Positions 1 through 12,000 of a stretch of DNA of 64,000 nt are shown here, piece by piece (within the stretch, counting starts at the first letter, position 1; each line of letters starts with the position of its first letter). The notes below the pieces were generated by a model that saw nothing but the letters and a program-made list of their open reading frames with translations, was not told the origin of the DNA and searched no databases. The DNA comes from Opisthorchis felineus (lineage: Eukaryota; Platyhelminthes; Trematoda; Opisthorchiida; Opisthorchiidae). Both the position numbers and the translations under genes were made by a program. The stretch covers positions 82,139 through 146,138 of the forward strand of contig SJOL01008500.1 in the NCBI GenBank assembly GCA_004794785.1, given 5' to 3'.

Positions 1-379
1 AAAACACTAACCAGTAAACTTAGTCGGGTGGGCAACTGCTGCCTCCCTGGTGGGGACCCCGGGACTCAAATCACCAGTGGTTAATGACATTAGCAGTAAT
101 TGCCCAATCGCGCAGTCAGTGGCGCTCCTGCATCAAATCTATCGCCTTCAATGCGTAGCTACCCAATTTCCGAACAAACTGAACATCCCATCGGCTCCAA
201 GGCTTGGTTTTATGTCCCACACTCCCGTTTTCCGGTGATCGATACTGTAGCAGCTGGAACCAATGTGCCTATGGTACACGGTTTATAGCTGATAAATTGA
301 TTTGATTGATTGACGTGATGTGGTTTCCGTGGTTGAAGGATGAGTGGCACTATGTCCTGTCTAAGTGAGAGCTAATCAT
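1..379. other. Non-genic, unassigned
   Basis: No gene or known element was seen. Two overlapping short ORFs (50-288) have no recognisable domain. The stretch may be part of the repeat that continues to 560. Confidence 0.4.
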
Positions 380-560
380 ACTGCCGATCAGCCAGTTTTG
401 TTCAAACACTTGGTGGAAGCTCGCGGGCTTCAAACTCTCTGAGTTTCTTTAGGTGTGCACTGCTGATGATGCCCAACAAGGATGAAACAGCTGTACAATG
501 CTTCTTAGCTTTTCAGCATAGATTGGCTTCACTGACAGGATGCAATCTCTATTGAAAATA
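380..560 (+). repeat. Sm-alpha-like SINE fragment with degenerate hammerhead motif
   Basis: A box B-like GGCTTCAAACTC (426-437) is followed by a hammerhead arrangement: CTGATGA at 463-469, GAAAC at 484-488 and a GTA cleavage-type triplet at 493-495. The flanks GCACTG (457-462) and CAATGC (496-501) pair except at one position, forming stem I. The downstream segment from about 505 recurs at 12800-12827, which marks it as a dispersed repeat. The outer pairs of stem II are lost, so the ribozyme is probably weak or dead. Confidence 0.6.
457..501 (+). ncRNA. Degenerate hammerhead ribozyme-like motif
   Basis: The core pieces are in order and correctly spaced: stem I, CTGATGA, a short stem II with a CAACAA loop region, GAAA, then a palindromic CAGCTG stem III and GTA. 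Stem I has five of six pairs. In stem II only two C-G pairs remain, because the positions next to the core are U-U and G-A. Confidence 0.5.
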
Positions 561-1294
561 CGAATAGCTTCTGGTGTTTTCTTTCGCTTTGCACCCAGTC
601 GCAAGTCGAATTCGTCGAATTTGTCGTGCCTTTCTTCTGCCGGCTTGGTTCGTGCTTGTAACTTTTGTTAGGTGCGAGTGATAAGTTTCTTAAACAGTTG
701 CTAATCGCGGTCACTGAGTGCTGTGCTCGTGCATGGTTTTGATCTTAGTAACAGGGAAATGGTGTGTGCACGAGACAAGGTGTGATCTGAGTTTGTACAC
801 GCAATACAAACGAAGCGACTGTTTTGAGTGCCGGATCATCATTAGTAGCTAGTTGCTGCTCGATAGATAGGAGTTATTGGTTGATTGCGATTATCAGGAC
901 GCCAGGCAACACGATGAACACATTAAGGCTGGAGACGAATACATTGCGCTCAACGTGTCGTTACATAAACGATCGCTGTTATCAGTTTCAGTAGCGCGTA
1001 AACTGAATCTGTCTCCTAAACGACCTTCCTGTCAATCGACTCTTCTGGCGTAGTGCCCAGAGTGCCGGCTAGATTGGTAATATCCATGCACTTTTTATCT
1101 AAGAAGTTCATACAGTCCATACTGCACGTATCGTACGCCTGCAGGAAGTTAACAGCCGAGTGGGACTGTAATGAAGAAGGTGAACCTAAAACCCGAACAT
1201 TGGGCAATTAAGTCTGCTACGTTCACTGGCTGAGCACTATTTAGAGGATCAACGTAGCTGCGTGGTTTTTCCCGTTCCATCATATCTGCCTTTT

Positions 1295-1325
<31 letters not shown>
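1295..1325. repeat. (ATC)n microsatellite
   Basis: About ten uninterrupted ATC/CAT units. It could be the remains of an RTE tail, but the flanks do not match the tails at 47757 or 62712. Confidence 0.9.
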
Positions 1326-1768
1326 GGTAGACATGCAAGCTCACCAAATCAGTCGTTCAGTTGCCACGATAACTAAATGCATCACGGGTGCTGAGCTACC
1401 ACTCAACTGCAATCCAAAACATTTCCAATGAGAGTAGCTCCAGCCTTGTTCACTAAGTTTTCGCAAGCCCATCAGTTTGGCGCTCAACAGTTTCTCCACG
1501 ACAACCGTGAAAAAGTTACACTAACAAGCCACTGGCGGTCAGGCTGCGGGGAAATCCAGCGCATGGGTTATATCGAGCCGATCACTTCTTAGTTGTCTCA
1601 TTCTGGATATAAGTTGATTGGAGGGGTCACCAGCAATTCAGAGTGAGTCCAAGATATTCCACTGCAAACCGTTTTGCTTCATTTAACAGCGAAATCTACT
1701 TATTCTTACGTTTGATGATGATGAGAAGGCTTAGTGCTTGATCCTCACAACAGAATGGAGGGAGCTTT

Positions 1769-1770
<2 letters not shown>

Positions 1771-1802
<32 letters not shown>
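1771..1802 (+). repeat. Run of 32 G
   Basis: Thirty-two consecutive G with no interruption. It may be a real homopolymer able to form G-quadruplexes or a sequencing or assembly artefact; the sequence alone cannot decide. Confidence 0.95.
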
Positions 1803-4049
1803 CGAGCATGGACACATGCAGTGAAATGTTTCCTTTGTTATAATATTGTTGAATAGATATACTACAGGTATGCGGAGAACTCCACTCAATTTTGGATCAA
1901 AAATGAACGCGTGTTACTATCCATAGTTCACTCTACATTCACTGAAACAGCAAGTGAGCGAAACTTGTATCTCAAGTCTCATGATCCCTCCATTTCGTAG
2001 CTTAAGCAGCAAGTCAGTTGCAAATTAAGTAGAACCTGACATCTTCCATCGTGCGCTTTGGTTTTGATTTAAGTATGGCGAGCAATGGTATGAATTGTGA
2101 GCAGAGCCTTTAACTTGACGGGCGGAGTTGCACTATCTTCATCGATGTCTTTCCTTCTTGTTACTCCTGTTCACGTCAAACAGTGCTTGAGAATTAGTTA
2201 GACAGAATGGCACTAGGGTCGACTTATGCACTACTATCTGCGGACCAGCGAGACCTATTTTCATTGCGAATAGAACGACTACTTGTCATAAAAGTCTCTC
2301 CTGTGTTCACACCCTTGTTAGTCGCCATCGAGCGAGCCCAACCGCTCAGTAGTCCCTAGCCCTTTTGATATGTATGATCTACTGCATCGCCTTATCAGTC
2401 CATTTCTTTAGACACAAATCGTTTTCCAAAAGTTCGAGCTGTTGCGGTTTAGTTCACCGACTATGGTGGGAGTAAGGGGGGTTGAATCACGCACTGAAGG
2501 CGATGATCCAAAGAAATCATTAGCAGGAAGAGTTCTGCTGAATGAACTCCGAGTTAGGCATTTATATGCCCTACTTCGAGGTTGCTTTAGAGAAAAAGGC
2601 AATGATTTTAATTCATGCTACGTAATTACGTCGCCCTGGTCAATTATGAAATATTCCAGCCCGATGTTTCTTTTAGACCAAATAACAGCTACAAACGCGG
2701 CTGACTGTTAACGCAACTAGATCTCTTCTGGAATTTGGACAACACAGTAAGAAGACGGGGTCTGGTATTCCCTATCGGGTTATCAGTGCCGAATTACCAG
2801 AAAACGAATTTTTATAGAGACTTTACAACAGCGATGGGTCACGTGGACAGAACTTGATCCGTCAATGACAAGATAGTCACAAAAAGTCCTGGACAATTTC
2901 TTTCGGACACACGAACAAGGTTTTAATCAAGTGACTGATGCGGCCTCGGCACACTTTAGAGCACGTGAGTGGCGATGAAGAAGCAGGATATCAAACGCGG
3001 AGGTCGAGTCAACCTGGTGACCTGTGTCAAAAAGATATTTGTCAATCGGTGACTGTGGCTGCTGACAACTCTGCAAATGTGTCGGGTTACCGACTGCTAG
3101 CTGATTTTCGACCTCGGGGCGTAGTACTTCCTCGCTCGCGCATAAAAACACCTATCGATTTTCGCCTATGTAATTTGCTCCGAAGCTCCATGTGAACTGG
3201 TATACACGGTGGGAGTTGTCCCCAATAGGTTTATCTCATAATTGAAGGTAGTAATGGTCTTTGAGTTGAGAACGCATTTGAGAACTGGTTTGAAACTCGG
3301 ACTTCTGCTGCCTTGTACGTCCTCTCCAGCGTTTGGTATTTCCAGCAGTTGCATTACTCATCTTGAAGAGAAGTTCTACAAAGCCCGCATGTTTACATAC
3401 CGTGTCACTGATAGGAGCTATTGCCTCCCGCTTGTTCAAAGGCTTGTGGAGTGTGCTTGTAACAGCCCATCTGAGGTACTGCCTGGTACGCAGATACAAA
3501 GAAAAAGGAAAACCAAGTTCGAAGACCGAGTATACTTTTATCTTGATTTACTGCTAAACTATGGCTGGGTCGATGAGAAGGCTTAGAATCATCTAAAACC
3601 AACGGGCTGTTCAACACGCGAACTGTTTGTGTCCTAGCACGAAGACGGGGTGCCTTTTCGATCAGTTTTAGTTATTTCTAATTTCTCTAAACATATTGGC
3701 CCAGTGATTAGTTAGTATCTTGAAGGCAGTCGTCTAGAAAATTCACAAGTATAACAACAAAGACTCATTAGGTCTAGCTGAACACTTGATAACTGTGAAT
3801 CTCAAGAAGAAATACAGTGGTTCCGTCGATGTTCAGCGGTTGTTCGTCAAAATTCTTCTGCGCGAAACGATCGACTTCCTGTGTAACTTTAAGGGTTCGA
3901 TCAATGTGAAAATCATCATATCAACAGAGCTTTTTAAAAGCGTACTCCTGTATACTGGAAATATCTGTTTCAGGTTTCGTTTTGTGTACCCTGGCTTGTT
4001 TTCCGGCGACCTGTTCAACAAGGCTTACAAGTAGTATGGTGTCAAGAAG

Positions 4050-4135
4050 ACTACTTTGGTATTTTTGACACAGCACACTACTGATAAGTTTGTTGAAAAC
4101 TCTTCGACAACCTACCACCGGTTTATCCATTCCTG
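4050..4135 (-). repeat. Dispersed repeat family, inverted copy
   Basis: Read on the - strand, AAACCGGTGGTAGGTTGTCG, a GTTTTCAACAAACTT segment and CAGTAGTGTG match the segments at 43688-43746 and 11739-11790. The family is unnamed and no coding potential was recognised. Confidence 0.45.
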
Positions 4136-5639
4136 GGACTCATCCAGTAGGCTTCGTTCCCCAGTTCACATCAACCTTATGTTCTGCTTGAATTTGTGTT
4201 TTCAGCAACCCCACCAGTAGCATGTGTGCTACGTCAAGGAAATATACCTCGGCATCTCGAATTTCGTACGCACTGAAACCTTAGGTGACCTTTAAGCAGC
4301 ACATTCAGCTGAAGAACATCATATGAAAGGCATTCAGTTGAGTCTCTCCTTTATGTGGTCATGATTTGCAAATGAGTCTGCTTTGCCAATTATTTCGATG
4401 TCTTGATCATCGTTCCAACTAATACATGAGGCGGTCTTCGTACTGCACATTCAGATGAATAATACTATAGACAATAAATGCCACTGAGATTCACTTAGGT
4501 CTTTTGCTCGTACCAACTTAATTTGCAGACATTTGCTTATTTGCACAATACTGTTACCTGTTTTCGCATCAATCTATGCCTGTTTCCAAGCTGTGAAGTA
4601 AATTACGTTTCTAACCACTGGCCTGGAATGCAATGCACAATAGAAGTGTCAGTTCACTGCTGATCTTAAAAACTGCTGTTTTTATGAACGGTAGGAAACA
4701 ACCTCAGCTGATGCCGTTTTTTGTTAGAAGCACGGTGTAGACAACCGATAAAGTTGTTTGGATACGCTTTTGAGTCACATACAAGCTGCGGTGAATTAGG
4801 TTTCGATGATCTGAATAGTGATATTGTCGAAATGGAACGCGGTCCTGCATTCCCGATTTCGACCTCATTGGTTGTAATGTCTGCCATCATGTCACATCTT
4901 GTCAATCACCGCATGTGTATCACGGATGAAAGAACACCTCCATCTGATTGTGATATCGTTTAGTATGCTCCAACTGATTGGCTACTTTAGTCCGTAAGAC
5001 TTTTCTCTGGATGAAGTATCCCATGGCACGTGCCATTATGCTGTTTACACATATTTACCATGTGGTCACATGTTACCACCTTTCAACCCAACTTGTGCTG
5101 GTGTTCGTGTTGGTTGAGTGAATTTCCACGACTGGCTCTGTTCATTCTAGGTTTATTCCCAACATAACCAAATCATTGGAATGCATTCCTACTTTGTCAC
5201 TCAACTATCGTTTGTGAATTCAACTTCACTTGACTCAACCAAGCACCAGATTCATTGGTACAGGACTCGAGAAGCGTGCATTGTAAACTACACCTACAGG
5301 TCGCCGGGAAAAGTATGTTTTTTCACAGGGAGGCTCAAAAGCAATGCCTGAAGGACGGCCATCTGCATGACTGCTGCTTGTGACCTGCTTTCATAGGATC
5401 GTCACTTGAAATCAATCGTTGTCTCTCTCTAACGACTCCAAAATCAGGCGGTACTTCGTGCCACTGTTCATATGCCATTACATCCGGCTAGTTTATCACT
5501 GAACTTAAGTTAGGACTCACACGTAACGACCCAAGGCTGCCTAGTTCAACTTAGATGGGGCCACTGAGGGGAAAAATACTTGAGATGAGCTGGACTTCAA
5601 AGGATTGCTGAGTGTGTGATCATTTGTCCATCACTTAAT
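4136..5639. other. Non-genic stretch
   Basis: There are only short ORFs. The pair at 4666-4963 overlaps on opposite strands and neither has a recognisable domain. Nothing further is supported. Confidence 0.4.
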
Positions 5640-6525
5640 AAACCACTCACCTTGCACCTTCACGTATCTTGGCAGCTGCATATGCTGCAGTTATACTGTA
5701 ACGTAGGTCGATGCGCGGATAAAGAAGATGCGGGCAGTGTCCGCCAACTTGGGTCATTTCGCTAAAGCCAAAGGGTCGTGTATACAAGAGCGGTCTTAGT
5801 TTATGGTTGTCGGACCTGACCCATCTTATCCGAGGACCTTGGGTGGCTTCAGAAGTTTGATCACCGGTGTCTCCGTAACATAGAACCTAGTACGCGGTGA
5901 GGTGGTGCGTAAGCCGGTACTTGGTAGCCAATGGAAATCTTTAGGGTAGCGGATTAAACTTACCAGGCTGAGGTGGTTGGAGCATGTATTACGTAATTCA
6001 AATCACCGTTTACCCAAGGAAGCGCTGCTTTGTGTTCTGAATGATGGTTGATGGATGGTTCGTGGGGTACAGGCCATGATATGGTGACGTGAAGCCGACT
6101 ACAGTCAAGTTGATTGCTCTGAGTTCGTTGAACCTTCCTGGCTGGGATCCATGTGATCCTGTTTGCACGTGGCTAGAAACCCTGTAGGAAACGGCACGCA
6201 ACCGATCCAATTGATGCAACTGGTATCTCTTCCTAGCCGGACTGCCTAGGTGGAGTTCACTTGCCGTTGTGTGTTTGGGTGTCGTTCGCAAAGGACCCTG
6301 GATCAATTCCACTGATGTGTTTATTTTAATGCTGTCCAAAGATGTAGACTCATTCTTGATCGTTTTCCTTAGGGACACCGGGCTTTGCTTCACTAAATCT
6401 CCACCCTTCCCTTTTCACTCTTTACTAAGGCCTCCGTACCTCGTTTTTATGACAGTTTAGCACCAGTATTTATTACTGCTGTATGGTTGCCGGTGGTGAT
6501 AACAACGATAATGATTGTGATGATT
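5640..6525 (+). mobile_element. RTE-like non-LTR retrotransposon relic, 3' part
   Basis: Broken frames give FTYLGSCI, VDARIKK, FDHRCLRNI, TRLRWLEHVLRNSNHRLPK and WDPCDPVCTWLETL in order. This is the conserved C-terminal region of RTE-type reverse transcriptase ORFs. The reading frame is interrupted by several stops and shifts. The non-coding tail runs to about 6525 and ends in short GAT/ATG-type repeats (near 6500-6522), as RTE tails do. The fragment is 5'-truncated and inactive. Confidence 0.7.
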
Positions 6526-8582
6526 GGCTTGTGAACCTTTTCTACTGTCTACTTGTGCATTCTTCGATTATCAGGTCCGAAATTGAGATGTATTCATCAT
6601 GAGAGAAAGCATACTTTGGTATACAATAGAATTAAGTATTCGGGTCGCTATTCTTAATTTATCTATGCTTCTCGTTTGTGACTTTGAGTTAGAGCAGCCT
6701 TGTTTCATCCTATTCTCATCTCTCTGATTGTGATCTGGAAACTGTTTGCCCTTGAATTTTCGTTGGAATTTCGATCCTGTAATTACACCTAATATTTCAT
6801 TTTCTGTTTTAAGACATCCTTCGGGGAAAGTCAAGAATATTTCTAGCCCGTTTTCACCGTCCACCAAGAAAAACTCAGTCACTGTGACATTTTACATCTA
6901 TTCTATTAGAATAACAGCTTTCGTAAATTCACACGTACCGCTGTCATGATTGCTATCTTCATATCGATCGTGAGCGTTTCTCTGTGATGCTTGTCTCAAT
7001 CTTGTATCCTGGATATTCATGCGTGTGTGCGCGCGGGTGCACATATATGCGTTCAAATTTGTCGATTCGACTGGTAATGTCTGCTTTTCGTAAATACCAT
7101 TACATGAAATGTCCCTGGAATGTGATTCTGACACTATTGTGAGCACATCGAATCTTGGTTATGTAGATAGGGCATATAGTGTTTTATGTGCCGACGACCT
7201 GCTTTCCACTGTTTCCACCATGCCTTACATCACCAGGCTTCAACTGTCAGTGGCCTGTCCTAGTCACCTGTTAGAATGAGCGTCAAGCCTTATTCACGAA
7301 CGCCGTGGTAGAATTAGAGTGCAACGCTTTTTCCAACTGATGGGTCTTACGGAGCTTGGATAAACAGCTTTTTCAGCTGAGTGCGGCTGAACCAGGCCAC
7401 AAAGGCTGGGCATATTATTGTCCCTGTGCGATTCTACTTGCACCCACCCAAGCTTTATTTGCTTGCTACGACACAGGTTTGAGGAATTTAAAATGCGATT
7501 AAAAGCGAATACAACGGTGGACATTCACTAATTACGAGATACTAGTTTTCTGGATAAAGCAAAGGTGGTGCTAGATGTAACTCAAAGGCCAAAGGACTAG
7601 CGAGTTCTTGACGAGTCAGCATCATTTCGAGCTTCCGTTTTCGGTCGCTGCCATTTCGGTCAGTCTGACCCCACCTCGGCATTCAGGATTTTTGTGGATT
7701 GTTTGGCAGCTGTGCGCCGGAAGGAGCACCGCAGTTAATAGGTTATGGGTCCCACAGTGAATCATTCATCAAGCTGCTTGGAAGCGCTTGTGATTCCTGA
7801 TAACCGATAATCTTTGATTCGTGGGTAATACCTAGGTGACGTGCAATGTTGGAATTGTATTCGCTTGTTGAGTGGCCAGCGTTCAAATTGCAGCCGCTCT
7901 TGGGCTCCGTAAATTCTGGATTTTGAGCTTGGTGCTTCCCCTATGCTGTTACTAACCCGATACTTGGGTGAAGTCCACTTACAGAGTAGCGGTGTGCACC
8001 ATATTGCTAACGACAGCTTTCCTCCGTACCAGGATTGTTCAGTCGACGATATCTGACGATGATTTTAGGTTTCATTCTGTTCACTGGGACATTAGGAACA
8101 CATAAATGATTCCCCATCATTAATAAAGTCGACCGGATTTTGGAATTCATGCCGGTCATGTTGGAAAATCCCGTTGATGCCTACATTTGGGGTTCTCATC
8201 GTTTAGAATCCGCATCTGGCTCCCTGGCACTACCTAGTCCCTGGATGTCTGGAGGCATTTTACTCCTCGACTTCTTGCGTGACAGCTGGCCACTGAAGGG
8301 ATAGTACGAGTCTATGTCGACTCTCGAGCTGTGTCTCTCTGAGACCCAGCTGCTTTAGTCAATAACTGGCGAGCTGCGGTTCCGTTTGATACTTAGGTGA
8401 ATAAGGGATCTTAAGGGATCTCTATCAACAAGTTTTAATGCTTATTTAGATCACGCTTTCATCACCTGAGAGTTTTCCACATTAAATGAATTGTGTTAAA
8501 TTCGTTTTCTAAGTAGCTGCCAGACGTTCATTGTGGTGCACCTGTATCATGCTCCCTTCATCAACACACCACACAAGTTACC
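6526..8582. other. Non-genic stretch upstream of the FRRS1-like gene
   Basis: I looked here for a signal peptide or Reeler-domain exon and found none. Short GT/GC-rich tracts occur near 7020. The true 5' exons may lie here unrecognised. Confidence 0.35.
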
Positions 8583-8761
8583 ATGTGGCGTTTGTCTGGC
8601 TTTAGTCGGAAAAATATTCAAGTATTTCTGCTTGATATGATTTTACTTGTGAGGCCGATGAAACTCCTCGACAGCCCACTGATGACTTCCACCCTTTTTG
8701 GAGTTCATCCAAGTCGGACATTTCATTCGCAAACTGGGATGGTGTTAACTGAGGTTACCTG
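8583..8761 (+). CDS. Possible upstream exon of the FRRS1-like gene
   Basis: An open frame ends at a strong GTGAGT donor at 8762. It ends in phase 2, which would fit an acceptor before 8911 (the AG at 8909-8910) in the DOMON exon. The peptide (for example TLFGVHPSRTF) could be a DOMON strand segment but has no clear family match. The 5' border given is only the first in-frame ATG; a real acceptor could be the TTTAG at about 8606. If this exon is wrong, the DOMON exon would start at 8909 in phase 0. Confidence 0.25.
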
Positions 8762-8774
8762 GTGAGTCTTAAAA

Positions 8775-8784
8775 GGGGGGGGGG
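8775..8784 (+). repeat. G10 run
   Basis: Ten G just after the GTGAGT donor at 8762. A similar G10 lies at 9734-9743. Confidence 0.9.
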
Positions 8785-8908
8785 AAGCTGGTAATGAGAT
8801 TCGGATCAGCTGATATTATATCATCATTCTATCTGCCTTATCATTCGGCTGACCTTCTTTATAGAGTATATTTTCCTCTGAACTCGTTGTTCCCTCCTTC
8901 CTCTACAG

Positions 8909-9019
8909 AGTACAGCTGGTGTGGTTGGATGCTATCACCACGCAGCCATTGGAGCTGTGCGTGTTCGGGCCGGATACAACAGTGGGAAAATTAACACTTT
9001 CTACACTGGATCGGATACG
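8909..9019 (+). CDS. FRRS1-like exon: first part of DOMON domain
   Basis: The acceptor follows a pyrimidine-rich tract ending CTCTACAG at 8908; a second AG at 8910 is an alternative. The donor is GTTAGT at 9020. The frame reads VVGCYHHAAIGAVRV followed by AGYNSGKINTF, the pattern seen where DOMON domains of b561 reductases name the variable and then the YNxGK turn. A second frame is also open here, but only this one continues in phase 0 into the exon at 14448. Confidence 0.72.
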
Positions 9020-12000
9020 GTTAGTCAAGCAGATTAACACTGAATTTTATCTCACCATATTGTGAAAACCACTCGTTTTGTGTAAACGGAAGGTGCAATT
9101 TGATGATGCCTTGCATGATATCGCTGAGAATAAACTTGACTCGCACTGCTTTGTATAGGGCGGTCTGTCAAGAACACTATCCTGATTTAACAAAATCGTT
9201 CGCTTCTTTCGGGGCCTCGTTCTTCATAACGACCCTGCAATGCACGCGTTCTCAAGGCACGAGGTGCGTTCGGCTAATCGTATCCTGTTTGACATCATTA
9301 ACGGATTTCACCTAAGCTGAAGGGTCATAACTACCTAGCAATTGTCAGAACAATCCTACTCTATGGTCGAGACACTTGATCTCCAATCCGAGGGTTTTGA
9401 TCGTTGATCTGTTCGTAGCATAGCAGATGGATACGATGGGTGCAGATTATCCGTGAAGAAGTACTGGGTACCAGCTAATGAGCCGGAATCATCAGAACGG
9501 CTGATAAAACTTATCAGGTTAAGTTGATTGGGACATTCGCTATTGATACCCAATCCAATGGAAGTCCTATTGTCCACCTCAAGTTGGATAAAAGTTCACA
9601 AGAGAAAAGACCATTACATGGTAACGTGAAGTGAAATTGGTTACTTTTAAGTCGAGCACTGTGATATCTACACTCCCTCCTGGTGGGTCCACGTGATTAT
9701 TTGAATTTGAAGTAAACAAAGCATTATAAAGCCGGGGGGGGGGTTACCTGGTCTCATTCGGTTGGTTATAACATCGCGGTAACTGAAGTAATAAAACGTA
9801 AGGCAAACAAATACTGAAGGGAGCCAGTTAGTTGATTCACTCATTCACGTCACCGAACAGTATCGACCGACGGACTCGGATTACTGGCAGGGCAACGGTA
9901 ACTAGGCCACATAGGACGCCCAATATTAACAGTGAGTTGGACTAAGCTAAACAAGCCGGCAGCGAGGTGATACCAAACTCTTGAGAAATTTGAGGATGAT
10001 CTGTTGTTACCATTCGATAGTCTGCCTATAGCTCCCTGAGAGTCTTCCGCAGGACGAAACTTAACCCAGCAAATATGCAATAAATAAAAGCAATATCGTG
10101 GATGCATAAGCCATGTAGTATGGTTTCCGTCTTGGTGATCCCCGAAAGATACACACTGTCCACACTTCCAAACGGTACAATTTTTCAGCTGTACTAATGA
10201 ATTCGATTAGGACCAGAAAATGCTTGGGCTTCCGAGCAGGGACGCAGCTATCGATCCCGCCTACACGCAGCAGTGGATGAATGTTCTTTGGTATTTGCCG
10301 AAAATAGTGTAGGCTAAATTGTTGTTTCCAAATAAATTGACGTACCTGAGCTTATAGTGAGGAACAGATTTGAAAATTTGGCACCGAAGGTCTTTCTGTT
10401 TTCACTGAGACTAGCCAACTTCAACATAGTAACAGTTGTTGCGCGGAGGTGTGAAGTAGACTGAACGGACATCCGAAATCAGCGTATTGATAGAGTACTC
10501 TAACGGAATGTCTCTTCCTTGTTCAGACTTTTCAGAAATGTGAGGCGTATTGAGTAAGCCAAACACCATTTGGTATGCATTTCAAACATCTGTCCAGTCG
10601 GCCAAACGGATGAATCGTGGGTTAGCATTTCGACGACTCAGGTTGGATCCCTGCGGGAGCCACTAATTTGTCCACCTCCTTCTTCGAAAACGGAGGTGTG
10701 GAAAGAATCGATTCGATCCTCTTCGACACTTCTTAGATGGTCACTTTCCGTTGGCTGTTTCAGTTTGCTAGCTGTTCAGCTTCGTGAGACCTGGCATTAT
10801 TGGCCTTGTTCTGATGCCTGTTTGTTTGAAGGCCAAAGTTTACAGTCTTTACGAGTTCTAAATTCAATCCCCTTTAGCGACCGTTATCAACTTACAGTAG
10901 TCAACCTCAAAGTTCAGTAAACCGTCAGCTCTTTTCGAGTCACTAGGAGATTACACGAAGAATATACTAATCATTTGGAAAACCATAATGTGTTCAGATT
11001 GAACAAAGGACAATGAAATGCACCGGGTTCATGAGGCAGGTCGTGGAACCAGGATCGGTTATGTCCAGTGGCTTTAAGCTGATAATACTCAGTTTGGGGA
11101 ATAAAGTCCTGAACCTGGGTAATGAGTCGTCGTCATCATCATGGACAGCAATACACCCATTGCAAATACTGGTGCTTACGAACCACTTAACAATCACTGT
11201 GTTCTTCGAATGGGGTGACTCGACTGGTGTCAACTTGCGGCCACTGATGTGGCGTCAAGGTACGTTCGGTTGTGTTCCATGGTTGCATGTGGCCTCAGAT
11301 AATGTTGGGATGCGAAAACCTGGTCAGGAGAACGACTAAAGCCCTCAACTATGAAGCCTTCGGGTCAAAAGCTTGGTCGTAGCATATTAATGTTTGGAGT
11401 AAGACAAGCGGGGTGGTTTAACTTTTTAAGAAACAAGGCACCCTAAATGTTCCAAACCAGAACATTGAGGAGACCTTATTTGTCATATCTCTATCCATTG
11501 ACCTTGGCAGAAGTTCTGTGGATGCTGGATTGGCACCCTACAGAATAGCTCAGTGGGTTGCGAACCGTCGCACCATGATAATGACCAGTCTCTCGGCCCA
11601 AAGCACATTTTCGGGTTCATATTTAGCTGTGAACTTGGAAGCACCAAACAGCATGTGATTTATGAAATACACTCATTTGCAAACAAATTTGGTTTTGCGA
11701 GAGACTCACCTGGAACCCAGCTGAATCTCTCGGTTGTGATGTTTCCAGGCTGTCGAAGAATTTTCAGCAACCTTATGAGTAGTGCATTACGAATATAGCA
11801 TGTGATTTATCTTTTTTGTTTAGGATCACGGATCTAGGTCCTTTATCTGTCCTTATTGTGACTTTCCTTCTCGTTTGTGGTCGCTCAGCACTTTTACATG
11901 ATCTTTGAGAAACTCCGGTCGGCCTACATCGCGATATTTATCAAAGCCACTATGTACTGATCGGGACCTCAATTTAGTCGTTTTTAATACATTGTAAACA

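Larger units (their letters stand above)
561..4049. other. Non-genic stretch
   Basis: Apart from the ATC microsatellite and the G32 run, I see nothing coding. The ORF at 3242-3586 (+, 114 codons) shows no domain and has no splice context. Confidence 0.4.

Noticed and set aside
3242..3586. 114-codon + strand ORF as a gene
   Set aside because: It overlaps other open frames on both strands and contains no recognisable motif.
10045..10085. CTGAGAGTC...GGACGAAAC resembling a hammerhead
   Set aside because: One base of the CUGANGA box is missing and no matching stem I or GUH site was found. It could be a relic, but it is too weak to list.
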